Of a stretch of 64,000 nucleotides of DNA, positions 35,201 through 43,665 are shown one piece after another (positions within the stretch are counted from its first letter, which is position 1; every line of letters starts with the position of its first letter). Under the pieces are notes generated by a model. The model worked only from the letters and a program-made list of their open reading frames with translations. It searched no databases and was not told where the DNA came from. Both the position numbers and the translations under genes were made by a program. Source of the DNA: Phytophthora sp. 'mugwort' (taxonomy: Eukaryota; Oomycota; Peronosporomycetes; Peronosporales; Peronosporaceae); NCBI GenBank assembly GCA_033558025.1, contig JAUCEF010000003.1, forward strand, positions 992,001 to 1,056,000, given 5' to 3'.

Positions 35201-35605
35201 ATTCAAATGTTCGCCCCTGCTGAGCTGCAGATGCTTATTGGTGGCACTGCCACGCACATCGATATTGACGACTGGGAGCGCCATACGGTATATGGTGGCG
35301 GCTACCACCCGTCCCAACGGATTATCCATTGGTTTTGGGAGATTGTGAGGGAGGATTTCACAGCTGAAGACCGCGCGGCAATGCTCAAGTTCGTCACGAG
35401 CTGCTCTCGGCAACCATTGCTAGGCTTCTCGAAGCTGCAACCTCAGATATGTATACACCAAGTGCGTGTGGAAGACGATGAGCGATTGCCGTCCAGTGCG
35501 ACGTGTATGAATCTGCTCAAGCTACCAGCATATTCCAACAGAGAGGTTATGCGCAAGAAACTGTTATACGCCATTAGATCCAACGCAGGCTTCGACTTGT
35601 CATAA
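32207..35605 (+). CDS. UBE3C: HECT-type E3 ubiquitin ligase, UBE3C/Hul5 class
   Basis: This uninterrupted gene of 1132 codons encodes a HECT E3 that would take ubiquitin from an E2 onto its catalytic Cys and transfer it to substrates. UBE3C/Hul5 proteins act with the proteasome in protein quality control. The N-terminus (MFDGSFKSSRKVNLSGRKKP) matches the UBE3C start pattern. An IQ-like motif lies at residues 67-83 (RTAASIRIQTQYRRLRT). The HECT domain spans about 790-1132, with AGIDGGGVFKEYMD near residue 810, the catalytic Cys1100 in SATCMNLLKLP, and the typical end GFDLS. The start at 32207 (TGCCATG) is supported by the family N-terminus. The papain-like gene starts 122 bp downstream on the same strand. 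UBE3B is the main alternative assignment. Confidence 0.93.
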   Translation: MFDGSFKSSRKVNLSGRKKPTTGYNARLASLSSSRGHHDDLLAGSKEELMLQNRLAREERHAMKSRTAASIRIQTQYRRLRTAEQARAEVFNQLEQQLTQTLLTGDIQNRALPTPQLQLLLSQFLFARPRSEKSRVPIDRIRKVQDYLVFMLLVSCLKGTKDANMLEAEKDARWVYQVTRMSEIALQTLVQEELRTSATNPAIAVNPYLLLLDTLTNAVKYPTPEAQTALSSVLYHLGITVSYGTFDAASACIVQQAKEGVFRVENDRLVQVIVNIVAQTLKLFVEDRQERAVKISRQFATRCLLSASSASSSITSFVTNTVVGTTQKQQGLFWTSMVQHLRDSPEMAKLSWQQRAIVVGNVVELTSMCSFDEALVRIIPFVLSELVTPSLVQWAFDVKHTQQDPMAPQDDYDMDDEAEVPIVPATYLSIGDFAADEEVRCGVLALGETEATVRAQWQKLCHSNFSARCLDVLLHTNVASSQSGENAVSRFCHVLTTVLLSTGRSYVLSVAARFANPPPALFALLSGMTVEQFAANSFASTNNKSVINSMWQWIKPKIESIAAQCSTGSLMNGPLAFSTSQLHVLIVFNAIYSHMLLGLDDEAFYDGQWPLRLTEVEAIVTFLKQFIYDTCWTITSNNTLSVNNMDETELVLFSAVVSSIKLFNQLYDRDCRRRFMPSGAWLWPSMPVVKEIVDLELMKENGNHDAHAIYMLMNGKASSPYARAALILVTIPQVLSFNDRVQLFQKLLEDGKAQIGNIRDEFSRALQVLVKRDEIVDDSFDFFQKVCVTMSPAALKSRVKVTFINEQGLEEAGIDGGGVFKEYMDSLTKSAFSPEYGFFLETEQHLLYPNPGSKYLVDTRKEALDRYRFLGRVLAKAVYENILVEPQFAAFFLNKLLGKFNYIDDLHSLDPELYKSLMRLKHYDGDVEDLALTFSVSEMEFGQVVTRNLVPDGANIPVTNDNRIRYIHLMANYKLNVLSSIESAAFLKGFRDLIPGTWIQMFAPAELQMLIGGTATHIDIDDWERHTVYGGGYHPSQRIIHWFWEIVREDFTAEDRAAMLKFVTSCSRQPLLGFSKLQPQICIHQVRVEDDERLPSSATCMNLLKLPAYSNREVMRKKLLYAIRSNAGFDLS

Positions 35606-35687
35606 AATATGATACTTGAGAATGTAAAGTTCTTGCTATAGTCGTTCTGATTCAGAACTTCTGATCGCATGTTCCCTGTTTGCACAT

Positions 35688-35695
35688 CATTCTTG
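35688..35695 (+). promoter_or_regulatory. Inr-like motif upstream of the papain-like gene
   Basis: TCATTCTT fits the oomycete initiator consensus (YCAYTYY) and lies 40 bp before the ATG at 35728, a usual distance in oomycetes. The assignment rests on motif and position only. Confidence 0.4.
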
Positions 35696-35727
35696 GACCC
35701 CCCAGTCACTGAAACATCGGACGGAAA

Positions 35728-37685
35728 ATGGTTAAGAGCTACGGAACGGAGACCGTCGACTTTGCGCATGAGGAGGACGCTTTCGTCGAGCGTCCAGTCC
35801 GTGTTAGCCAGCATCGCAAGTCATGGAAGACGATGGCGCTCGCTACGGTCCTGGGGATCGCTGGCTTAAGCTACGTCGTCACGATGCACAAGACGTTGGC
35901 AGCTCAGCACCAGCTTCTTACCAAGATGCAACAGCAACTGTGACAAAAAGCTCGATGTACATGACACGATAATGGTCTCGCAGACACTTATACGAGGTGT
36001 GTTTGGTATGTTGCTATAGGGATGCGATGCACTCTGCTGTCGTCATGGACGATACTTCCTCGGACAGTAAAAAGTTTAAGAAGGTCAAGAAGGTCCCAAC
36101 CAAGTTCGCAGTCAGCTACATCACCCCGTTGAAGACGCAGGACGAGCGTGGCACGTGCTGGGATTTCGCTACGGTCGGCGTCTTGGAGAATAGCTACAGA
36201 CAGCAGGGAGTTGCTCACGGTTGGCTGCAGGAAGACGAGTACATGGCGATCTCGGAGCAAGCGTATGGCGCCGAAGTGCTGCGACTGTGTGCTGGTGAAG
36301 GCACTCCTGGTTCTCCACAACAAGTGGCGTGCTTGATCCCGGGCAACGGCATCTGGAAGAACTCGACGGAAGGAGGTGACGCGACGTTGCTCTTATACTT
36401 GATGAACGGGCTAAAGGACAACATTTACCCCCATTCAATCTGTCGATACTACCCCGATGATGGCAACGACACGACGTGTGCTGGCTTGACATCTGACAAG
36501 CGCCAGACGAATCCGCTACGTCTGAAGCTCAAGAGGATGGAAACGTTAATGGACGAAATGTCGATTAAGCGCACAATGCTTAAACACCGCCAAGCCATGG
36601 CGTTGACGACAGCGACACCTTACACGACGCATTATTACCCATGTATCGGCGAGCTTGCTGGAGAAGACCGTTGTAATCCTGTATCAACGGAGTGTACACT
36701 ATGTCCACCGGAATTATTGATGACAACTTGCTGTATTCCGATTGATAATGGAGAGAACTACAACATGAATGGCGAGTTCATCACGAGTCATGTCATGAAC
36801 CCTGAGGGGGGTCATGTCATGACTTTGGTCGGCTACAACGACCTTTTCCGTACCAAACAAGGCTACACCGGCGGATTTATCCTTAAAAACTCGTGGTTCG
36901 ATGGCATCCACCCCACGCTTGGACCCATGCACGCTCGAGGCAGCCACAGTCTTAAGTACTGGCTGCAGGAAATCACAGACTGGGAGGAGGCCAGCATGTG
37001 TCCCAACAGCTACGATCCCGAGAACTGGTACCAGTGCGGCAACACGGCCGAAGTGATCGATGCAAGACGCCATGGGGACCCAGGCATGAACATTCCACTC
37101 CCAATCAAGCGCTCGAGCACCATCAGCGACGGGGTGGAGTCGTGTCTGTCCCAGGAAACGGAGTTGTACGCGAACGTGAGCTTACAGCCCCTTCATTTGC
37201 GCTGCACTGACCCGAACTGGTGCGTCGTTAGCGATGATTACACGTACTTTGTGCGCAATACGACGCAGTGGGGCGACCGCATGCTGCGGATGTGCTTGTT
37301 TGAGTACAACACGGTCAGTAGCAACTCGATGGAGCTGTGCTTACCGCCGATGCTGGCACAGAAGATCGCGTATGTGTTGTCGCCTGTGCCCGAGGAGGTG
37401 CGCGAGAACGACCCGGACGTATGCGGTTTCTACTTGTACCCGTACGAGGTGCAGCAGCAGTACAAGGCGCAATTTGGCAACTTTTACGTCAATAACTTCG
37501 AGATCGAGTGGCACGCGCAGTCGTACGCGGCGAACAAGGCGTCGTACCCGGGGCTGGACTACAGCGAAGTGGAGCAGTCGACGCGCAAGCAGAACGCGTA
37601 CAAGTTCGTGGGTCCGTTCCCGTTCGCTCGCATCGTCGACAAGAAGGACCTACCGAACGTGAACGACGTACGTGTATCAGTTTAA
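35728..37685 (+). CDS. Membrane-anchored papain-like (C1) cysteine protease, one intron
   Basis: The coding region is join(35728..35939, 36020..37685), 625 codons. The 80-bp intron starts GTGACA and ends GCTATAG; its removal joins CT to G (Leu71) and keeps the reading frame exactly. The N-terminus has a short cytosolic tail and one hydrophobic segment (about residues 35-53, MALATVLGIAGLSYVVTM). This suggests a type II membrane or secretory-pathway protein. The C1 catalytic residues are all visible: Gln111 and Cys117 in QDERGTCWDFA, His336 in GGHVMTLVGYND and Asn361 in LKNSW. About 219 residues separate Cys and His, far more than in classical papain (about 130), because of Cys-containing insertions. 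A 200-residue C-terminal extension follows the peptidase domain. The substrate is unknown. Confidence 0.88.
35940..36019 (+). other. Intron of the papain-like protease gene
   Basis: An 80-bp GT...AG interval with an in-frame TGA at its start. Splicing places the N-terminal anchor exon and the protease exon in one frame. Intron size is typical for oomycetes. Confidence 0.8.
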
Positions 37686-37804
37686 AAAAATCACAGTATC
37701 CGGATAGGATAGGAAATAATCATGGATTTTCTTGTTACTTAAGTAAGTCTTAGATTTGGTGACCAGCACTCTTATATGAACATATTTGACTTGACGATTC
37801 TATT

Positions 37805-38296
37805 TTACTCGTCATTTCCGACGCTGTCGTCTCCTTGGAGACTCCCATCGTCCTCGAGATTGACGTCGACGCACTTGTTGAATGAGCAGTAGTAGCCGTC
37901 CTCGCAGCCATCTTCAAAGAAACCTGTGGCGAGGTTGAAACACTCGCCGTCGTAGCTCGGGCCACGGCACTTGATGCTGCCGTTCTCGCAGAACTTTCCG
38001 GCGGAGCAAAGGATGTGGCAGGTCCGGCCGTCGACTGGCTCGGCAGACACCCGACAGAGGTCGTCGATGCACGCGTACCCGTCGTCACATCCGTCTTGGA
38101 ACAGAGCCATCGTGGCGTTGTAGCACTCGGTGTCGTTCTTGGCAGCTCGGCATTCACCGATGGAGCTGTCGCAGTATTCCCGGGTGCCGTTACACCCGTC
38201 AGTTAAGCACACAGGTTCGTACGAGCCGGTAGTTGCAACTGCCCCCAGACACAACTTTGAGGTGAGGACGGTACATACCAGCGCCGAGATCTTCAT
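37805..38296 (-). CDS. Small secreted cysteine-rich protein (16 Cys, two modules)
   Basis: The 163-residue protein has a signal peptide (MKISALVCTVLTSKLCLGAVA), so secretion is expected. The mature part contains 16 cysteines in two tandem eight-Cys modules with matching spacing: C-x3/4-C-x5/6-C-x6-C-x8-C-x11-C-x5-C-x4-C. Both modules end in DGC-(D/E)DGY-x-C. Eight disulphides are plausible, four per module. The tail is acidic (EDDGSLQGDDSVGNDE). The start at 38296 is chosen because it puts the signal peptide first; an in-frame ATG at 38392 would bury it. I do not recognise a named family; Dickkopf-like or protease-inhibitor-like folds are possible. It converges on the papain-like gene with 119 bp between the stops, which hints at, but does not show, a functional link. 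Confidence 0.75.
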   Translation of the reverse strand: MKISALVCTVLTSKLCLGAVATTGSYEPVCLTDGCNGTREYCDSSIGECRAAKNDTECYNATMALFQDGCDDGYACIDDLCRVSAEPVDGRTCHILCSAGKFCENGSIKCRGPSYDGECFNLATGFFEDGCEDGYYCSFNKCVDVNLEDDGSLQGDDSVGNDE

Positions 38297-38655
38297 CTTG
38301 AGGACAACTTGCGGTTCAGGCAGCAAAATCAGGAATGACTCGAAAAGGACGCGCAATCCTTGTCCCAGCGACTTCTCGGTCAGGATGCGCACCTGCCAAA
38401 TGATTCATGACTTAAGGGCTCATTTCTGCCGGCCAATAGCTTTCATTCACACTGCATTTGCGTTGGAGCACTTGGTGCAGCCCGATACTTGTCGATGCAG
38501 TATGTACCGGGTAATAGCTGGGGACGTCGACCGAGTGGTTGCTGAGCGACGCCCCTGGAAGGCGTGTGAAGATGAAGAATTGTTTAATTACTTAGTGACC
38601 AACCACTGGGTAGCCTCGCTCACCTTATGGTGGGTGAATAATATGCTTGCACAGC

Positions 38656-38809
38656 AAATCATGAATCATTAATTCATCTTACACCTCCAATCTGGAAATC
38701 ATGAATCATTAATTCATCTTACACCTCCAATCTGGAGGTGTAAGATGAATTAATGATTCATGATTTGCATAAGATGCTTACACCTCCAGATTGGAGGTGT
38801 AAGCATCTT
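38656..38809. repeat. Compound fold-back repeat (MITE-like)
   Basis: A 40-bp unit (starting AAATCATGAATC, ending CCAATCTGG) occurs twice in perfect tandem at 38656-38695 and 38696-38735. The second copy and the following DNA form a perfect palindrome with 34-bp arms and a 3-base loop (38696-38729 / 38733-38766). A second palindrome follows at 38771-38809 (AAGATGCTTACACCTCCA facing its complement). Both palindromes share the core CTTACACCTCCA/TGGAGGTGTAAG. This could be a nested miniature fold-back element. Confidence 0.8.
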
Positions 38810-38829
38810 ACTAAGATGAAGCTGGAGTC

Positions 38830-39535
38830 CAACCCATTGGCGACCCCCAAAAATTTGTCTGCCAACTGCGTTTCGACACTAAGATGCAGCGACATGAGAA
38901 GGGAATTTGTACGTATTCTAATTGAGGAATACAACGGATCCGAGCTTTTTTCTCAATTAGAATGCAAGCCAACCTAGTTAAATAAAACCTGTTTTACCAG
39001 CTACAGTAGTCGCTGTAACTTATTGTTAGGAGAAGCGGGAATATCTAACCAGCTAAGGGGTTGAAGCTTGCAGGTGCGAGCTGCGGTCGGGCGATGTATT
39101 ACTGACTGCAGGCGTCTGGCCGATCAACTGGCATATATCGTTGACGCACTGGTAAATGCTCGCAAACCACCATCATCACAAGATGAACGGTACTATACAT
39201 GTAGTTGAAAGCCGAAAAAACGAAAACTAGCAAATTGGCAAGCGTTTATCGATGCTGGCGTATTTTGACTCTTAGTACTCGTCGTTTTTTAGTTAGGCGA
39301 GCGACTCTCATTGAGTGAGGCATCAGAGTATTATTTGACTACGTCGCATGGCCTACTCCAGTTGCCTTCTAAGCTTGATACTCTCCCCATCTCAGGTCGC
39401 GATTGTCCCGTTGAACGGTTGAAGCATTCGTCGTCGTTTAGGCAGCTGCAAAAGGGTAGCTACATATGTTTACCTATTTGAACTTGGACCAGTACCGGTA
39501 GTAATTAAGAAAAAGGTACTACGAAGGATATCTGG
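38830..39535. other. Gene-free intergenic DNA
   Basis: AT-rich, with only very short frames. I see no gene or named repeat between the two fold-back structures. Confidence 0.3.
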
Positions 39536-39540
39536 TAGTT

Positions 39541-39610
39541 AGTTACCCTTATCTGGAATTTTTCAGATTCCAGTAAAGGGAGTTTGAAAAGATTCCAGAT
39601 AAGGGTAACT
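39541..39610. repeat. Short perfect hairpin repeat
   Basis: AGTTACCCTTATCTGGAAT (39541-39559) and its exact reverse complement (39592-39610) flank a 32-base loop. The loop contains a degenerate extra copy (ATTCCAGTAAAGGGAGTT). The locus starts and ends in TAGTTA/TAATTA, so a solo MITE or a remnant of terminal inverted repeats is possible. Confidence 0.6.
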
Positions 39611-39829
39611 AATTAGGGAAGACGTGTTCTCTTTTTTGGTTAGGGACAGCGTTGAAAGCGAAAAATTCATTAGAGGCTACTGCAGTCTATCCTACCTCTT
39701 TACTACGGAGCAGCGTGTATGTCTGTCAAGTCCTGTGCCGAGCGCTCGAACCATCTCAAGGCCGTCAATCGATCTCTTGAGCTTGCTGCCTGAAATCCCA
39801 GTGTCCATCTCGTGTATAATACCATAGTT

Positions 39830-39957
39830 CGCGCGGCGGGGTAATGTTGTATCGCCGCGCGAGTCCGCGACCGAAGTTAGTAGACTCGCCATTTGTGATG
39901 GTGACATACATTCGAGCTTTGGTGTTTGCATGGTGTGAAGTTCACACTGTGAACTTC
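39830..39957. repeat. Two small palindromes
   Basis: CGCGCGGCG (39830-39838) pairs with CGCCGCGCG (39853-39861) across 14 bases. A 21-bp near-perfect palindrome, GAAGTTCACACTGTGAACTTC, lies at 39937-39957. They could be protein-binding sites or transposon relics. The open minus-strand frame here (39931-39692) has no recognisable domain. Confidence 0.4.
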
Positions 39958-41780
39958 AAGTGAATTCATGCCATTCGACTAATCAGAAATGTAGATGCTT
40001 TAACATCAAAAACAAAACCTTGGCGTCATATATTTTACTGAGTCCTTAATCCTGTGGAAGGGGACCAGTTTAGCGTCAAGCCACTTGCCGTTCTTGACGA
40101 CTTCCGCCAAGCAGACTAAGGCAGCAGCGACGAGAACGGCGGAAGCTCCATTCCTGTCGTGTGTGAATCTTGCTCAGCTTCGAGAGGGACTGTAGGGCAA
40201 ACTCTTCACACACCTGAAACTGGAAGGGTTTTAGTTGGACGAATGGTGTGCGAAGCCAAAGATTTTGACAACTACATGTACTTCCTGCAGCAATGCTATT
40301 CGCGGCACGTAGAGCTCGAAAATAAATAAGCTCTGGCTGACCCAGTCGGCTATCTGTCCGCGTGGAACAGCGCGCACTCGACATACTTGGCGGCGCCGTT
40401 GACATCACCCTGAGGGGTCAGGATCCCTGATCATTGAGTATACTTGGCCAGGGACGGAAAAGAAACATTCGGCAACTGCGGTGCCACTTGTTTTTGCGCC
40501 CAAGTCATTGTCCATGTGATAATCTTAGTGAGGCGCGCTGTCTTGCTCAACAGCGGCCTGTACCTTCGCCATGACCGCAGTGCTGCAAGGATAGCGCCGC
40601 TCAAATTCTGCCAATTGCCCCGTGCTCCCATTTGCTTCTGAGGCGCTTCGTGGCACACACGAATGTCATCCGAGGGCGAAATCTGCTCGTCCGATTAATC
40701 CTGCCATAGGAAATAAGCTTACCCCTCAAACAACGCACCTAAGTCCAGGCTGGTGGCATTGAGCTGTCAGTGTCGAGCACGTAAGAACTCCACGGATACC
40801 TCCTGAAACTGAAAGATAGTACAGCGAATACATTTCTAGGGGGTAGACACGATGGCCAGCTATCTCAGCGATATGAGTACTCATGTTTGGCCTCTGGCCT
40901 CGTCGTACAAACACGCTTTCCTGCGCGAGAATTAAGCTTTTCATACGGTCAGATGTCTTCTAGTTTCAAAGTCCAATGGGTTCGTTTGTAGACTTGTAAA
41001 TCAGCTCGCGTCCAGCATGCCGATTTTCGTTTGACACAGAGTTCACGCGGTTCAGATTGCAGTATCTTGGGTCGGAAAGCAAACCATCGGCCAGGCTGTC
41101 CAGCGCACTGCAAGCTCGAAAGACAGCAGCAGGTAGCAGAGGCAACAAGGAAGCTGCCACAATGGCTACTGGGACACTGACACGCCGTGCTCACGTGGAT
41201 ATCTGGGAAAGCCTTGTTCTTACGATTCAGGTCCTGGTTGGGGGCCCACACATTATCGGTGGCAAATCAGGCAGATTAAACCTGCATCGCGTCTTGCTCG
41301 CCAACGACGTCAGGTGCTGGCGAACGGTTTCCGACGGCCAGGATTGTTCGCAAACGCCTTGCCATTCATGCCTCCTCGCAGCCATTCCAAGCTTGAACTT
41401 GTTTCAACCCAGAGGCTGCATCAGATCATACCTTAAAGCCACTCACTCCCAACTTGCACGTATCACTGCCTTCAAGTACGAGCGGATCACCTGACACTAC
41501 GTAAAAAGTGGCAGCGATCCCTACACGGAGCATAGATATGTCCTCGGGGTCGTTTTGCTTGCGGACACGACGCTACACTGCCTCCCTCAATCGACATGGC
41601 GAAGGTCAATATCAAGTAGCGATCACAGTCCACAACGGCCTCTATGCCCCCCTAGCAGCGTCTTGGAGCACGCGAGTGTCTCTCGAAGCTTTTTTTTTTA
41701 ATGCAAAACAAAAGTATCCATGTTCACCGAAAAGGTGAACAATACGTTTTCGTAATCAACTTCTTATTGGCTAAATCACA
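39958..41780. other. Unresolved region, possible decayed gene on the minus strand
   Basis: Several minus-strand frames read somewhat protein-like (MAASLLPLLPAAVFRACSAL at 41160; VCEEFALQSLSKLSK near 40215), but they lie in different frames and I could not join them with convincing introns. I therefore treat this as an unrecognised or decayed gene. A plus-strand frame at 41057-41494 overlaps and is probably a shadow. Confidence 0.25.
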
Positions 41781-41840
41781 TTCTCCACTAGCTATTGGAC
41801 AAAATACTACCGATCTATTTTATTGTTACGTTGCCGCAAC

Positions 41841-41846
41841 TCATTT
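41841..41846 (+). promoter_or_regulatory. Inr-like motif upstream of the ADP-glucokinase gene
   Basis: ACTCATTTGG fits the oomycete initiator and lies about 40 bp before the ATG at 41882. If it is the start site, the upstream in-frame ATG at 41795 would not be in the mRNA, which supports the chosen start. Confidence 0.4.
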
Positions 41847-41881
41847 GGAGCTCTTCGACCCTCCCTCCCCCTCTTGCCGCC

Positions 41882-43573
41882 ATGTACAGCGCGTCGCAGC
41901 TCCTGGCGCTTGGCGTGTCCCTAGCGATCTGCGCGGCCGCGGTGCTGTATGCCGACTTCTTCGCTGAGCTGTTCCCGACGCGTGAGGTTTCGCTGAGCGT
42001 CGTGGAGCAGCAGCAGATGCTGGCGTCGCTGGTCTTCCACGCGTCCAAGAGCGGCGACGCTGCGGCAAATGGCGCCGGCGACAACGAGACGCGCGAGCCA
42101 CCTCGCCTCGCTTTCTGCTGCAGCGCCGATCTGGACGTGGCTGTCCCCGCCGTGGAGCTCATGCAGAGCGTACAGGAGGTGGAGCGTCAGCATCTGCTGA
42201 AGAAGAAGAAGAAGAGCAAAGGCTTTAACAAAGCCGGCAAGTTCTCGGAGGGTCTGGCTAAGCGCCATCATGAGCGCATCGGCTCTCTCAAGGAGCTTCA
42301 GGAGAGTTTCGCTTTCTATTTCTCTTCGGGAGCTGCTGCGGAGCAGAGCATGCTCTCTCCGGAGCAGTTCCGAGAGGTGGTGGCCCTGGCGGACGCTCTA
42401 CCTGGCGTGAAGAGAAAGGTAGGTGGCAATGCTGCTACCATGGCCGAGCGAGCCTCAGCGGAGGGATGTGTAGTGCTGCTCGGAGCGGCTATTGGCAAGG
42501 AAATGAAGCCGTATTTCGTAGACCCGCGGATTCAGCTCGTCGGTCACTTGGAGGAACATCAGCACGAAGATGTGCACCTGGTGCTTGAGTACTCGAGCGG
42601 AGACGAATTTAGGGGACACTCGTCGCCCCGTGCGAACAGATATTACCTGAACCACGACGTGCACAATGCACGATTGTCGGTACTGGAGGAGTTTGAGCAG
42701 TCGCTGGACGCTTTCAAGCCCGATCTGGTGGTGTTTGGAGGACTGCAGCTAATGGAGGTGGAGACGGATGAACGGGGACGTTTAATGCGTCTTCAGGCTC
42801 TGTCAGAAGTGCTTCAGAACCTCTTCCTGGCTCAGACGCCCACCCACTATGAGTTTGCGGCTGTGTCGGACTTCAGTCTCTTCGATGACACGGTTCGACT
42901 CGTACTGCCTTGGGTGGACTCCATTGGACTGAATGAGCAGGAGCTCTTTATCCTTCACCACTATCTCGTTACCGGCGAGGAAGGTACGGCCACGACTTCG
43001 CGTCCTACGGTGGCGGAAATCAGCTCACAGCTTCACGACGTCATTCAATTCGCGTCGAAGGCTAAGCAAAACTTCCAGACGAGCGGACAGGACAAGGACA
43101 AAGAGGAGTCGCTGGCATTGGCTCAGCTCTCTCGTATTCATTTCCATACACTACAGTTCCACATCGTGTGCCAAAAAGTGGGGAGTATGTGGGAGAACCC
43201 CACGACGGCACTGGTGCAGAGTGCACTCATGAGTTCGAAGGTGGCGTGCGGCAAGCCGCCGGTTCCAGGAAGTGCTCCTGGTGACGGCGACAAGCCGAAG
43301 CCTATGCGCACCAGCGCTGAAATGGAAGTGGATCCGGAGCGTATTGAGCTGCTGCTGGGTCGCCAGCAACTGCTCAGCAAGCGCCAGGGACTCAAGGTGG
43401 AGTTGGACCCATTCTCCCCCGTCGTCACGTGGCAGGAGGCGGACTTCCAGTGCCACCTGGTGCCGATGCTGGCGTGCAAGAAACCTGACCACACGGCCGG
43501 CTTGGGGGACAATATATCGGGCACTGGCGTGGCGTATCACCGCGTCCAGAAGAAGAACGAGGCCAACAACTAG
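41882..43573 (+). CDS. ADPGK: ADP-dependent glucokinase
   Basis: The 563-residue protein belongs to the ribokinase-fold ADP-dependent glucokinases, which phosphorylate glucose using ADP as donor. Supporting blocks include FGGLQLMEVE, VDSIGLNEQELFIL (the conserved sLGxNEqEL block) and IHFHTLQFH. The C-terminal AGLGDNISGTGV carries the catalytic Asp (about residue 543) of the GxGD anion-hole motif. The N-terminus has a hydrophobic segment (MYSASQLLALGVSLAICAAAVLY, residues 1-23), a signal peptide or anchor; animal ADPGK is also found in the endoplasmic reticulum. A Lys-rich patch (KKKKKSKGF) follows at about residue 110. The start at 41882 (GCCGCCATG) has the best context. The stop is 92 bp from the stop of the convergent PTGES2-like gene. 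Confidence 0.9.
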   Translation: MYSASQLLALGVSLAICAAAVLYADFFAELFPTREVSLSVVEQQQMLASLVFHASKSGDAAANGAGDNETREPPRLAFCCSADLDVAVPAVELMQSVQEVERQHLLKKKKKSKGFNKAGKFSEGLAKRHHERIGSLKELQESFAFYFSSGAAAEQSMLSPEQFREVVALADALPGVKRKVGGNAATMAERASAEGCVVLLGAAIGKEMKPYFVDPRIQLVGHLEEHQHEDVHLVLEYSSGDEFRGHSSPRANRYYLNHDVHNARLSVLEEFEQSLDAFKPDLVVFGGLQLMEVETDERGRLMRLQALSEVLQNLFLAQTPTHYEFAAVSDFSLFDDTVRLVLPWVDSIGLNEQELFILHHYLVTGEEGTATTSRPTVAEISSQLHDVIQFASKAKQNFQTSGQDKDKEESLALAQLSRIHFHTLQFHIVCQKVGSMWENPTTALVQSALMSSKVACGKPPVPGSAPGDGDKPKPMRTSAEMEVDPERIELLLGRQQLLSKRQGLKVELDPFSPVVTWQEADFQCHLVPMLACKKPDHTAGLGDNISGTGVAYHRVQKKNEANN

Positions 43574-43665
43574 GCAGATTAGATGGAGATTTGCGTCAAG
43601 ACATCTCTTATATAGAATTCCCAACTAACCAAAGCTTAGCGTCATGTCGTTCACCTCTCGAGTAT

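Noticed and set aside
36014..36019. Separate protease gene starting at the internal GTG (35997) or ATG (36027)
   Set aside because: An 80-bp GT-AG intron joins it in frame to the upstream anchor exon, which has its own good start and Inr-like motif.
41057..41494. 145-codon plus-strand frame
   Set aside because: No domain, and it overlaps more protein-like minus-strand pieces; probably a chance frame.
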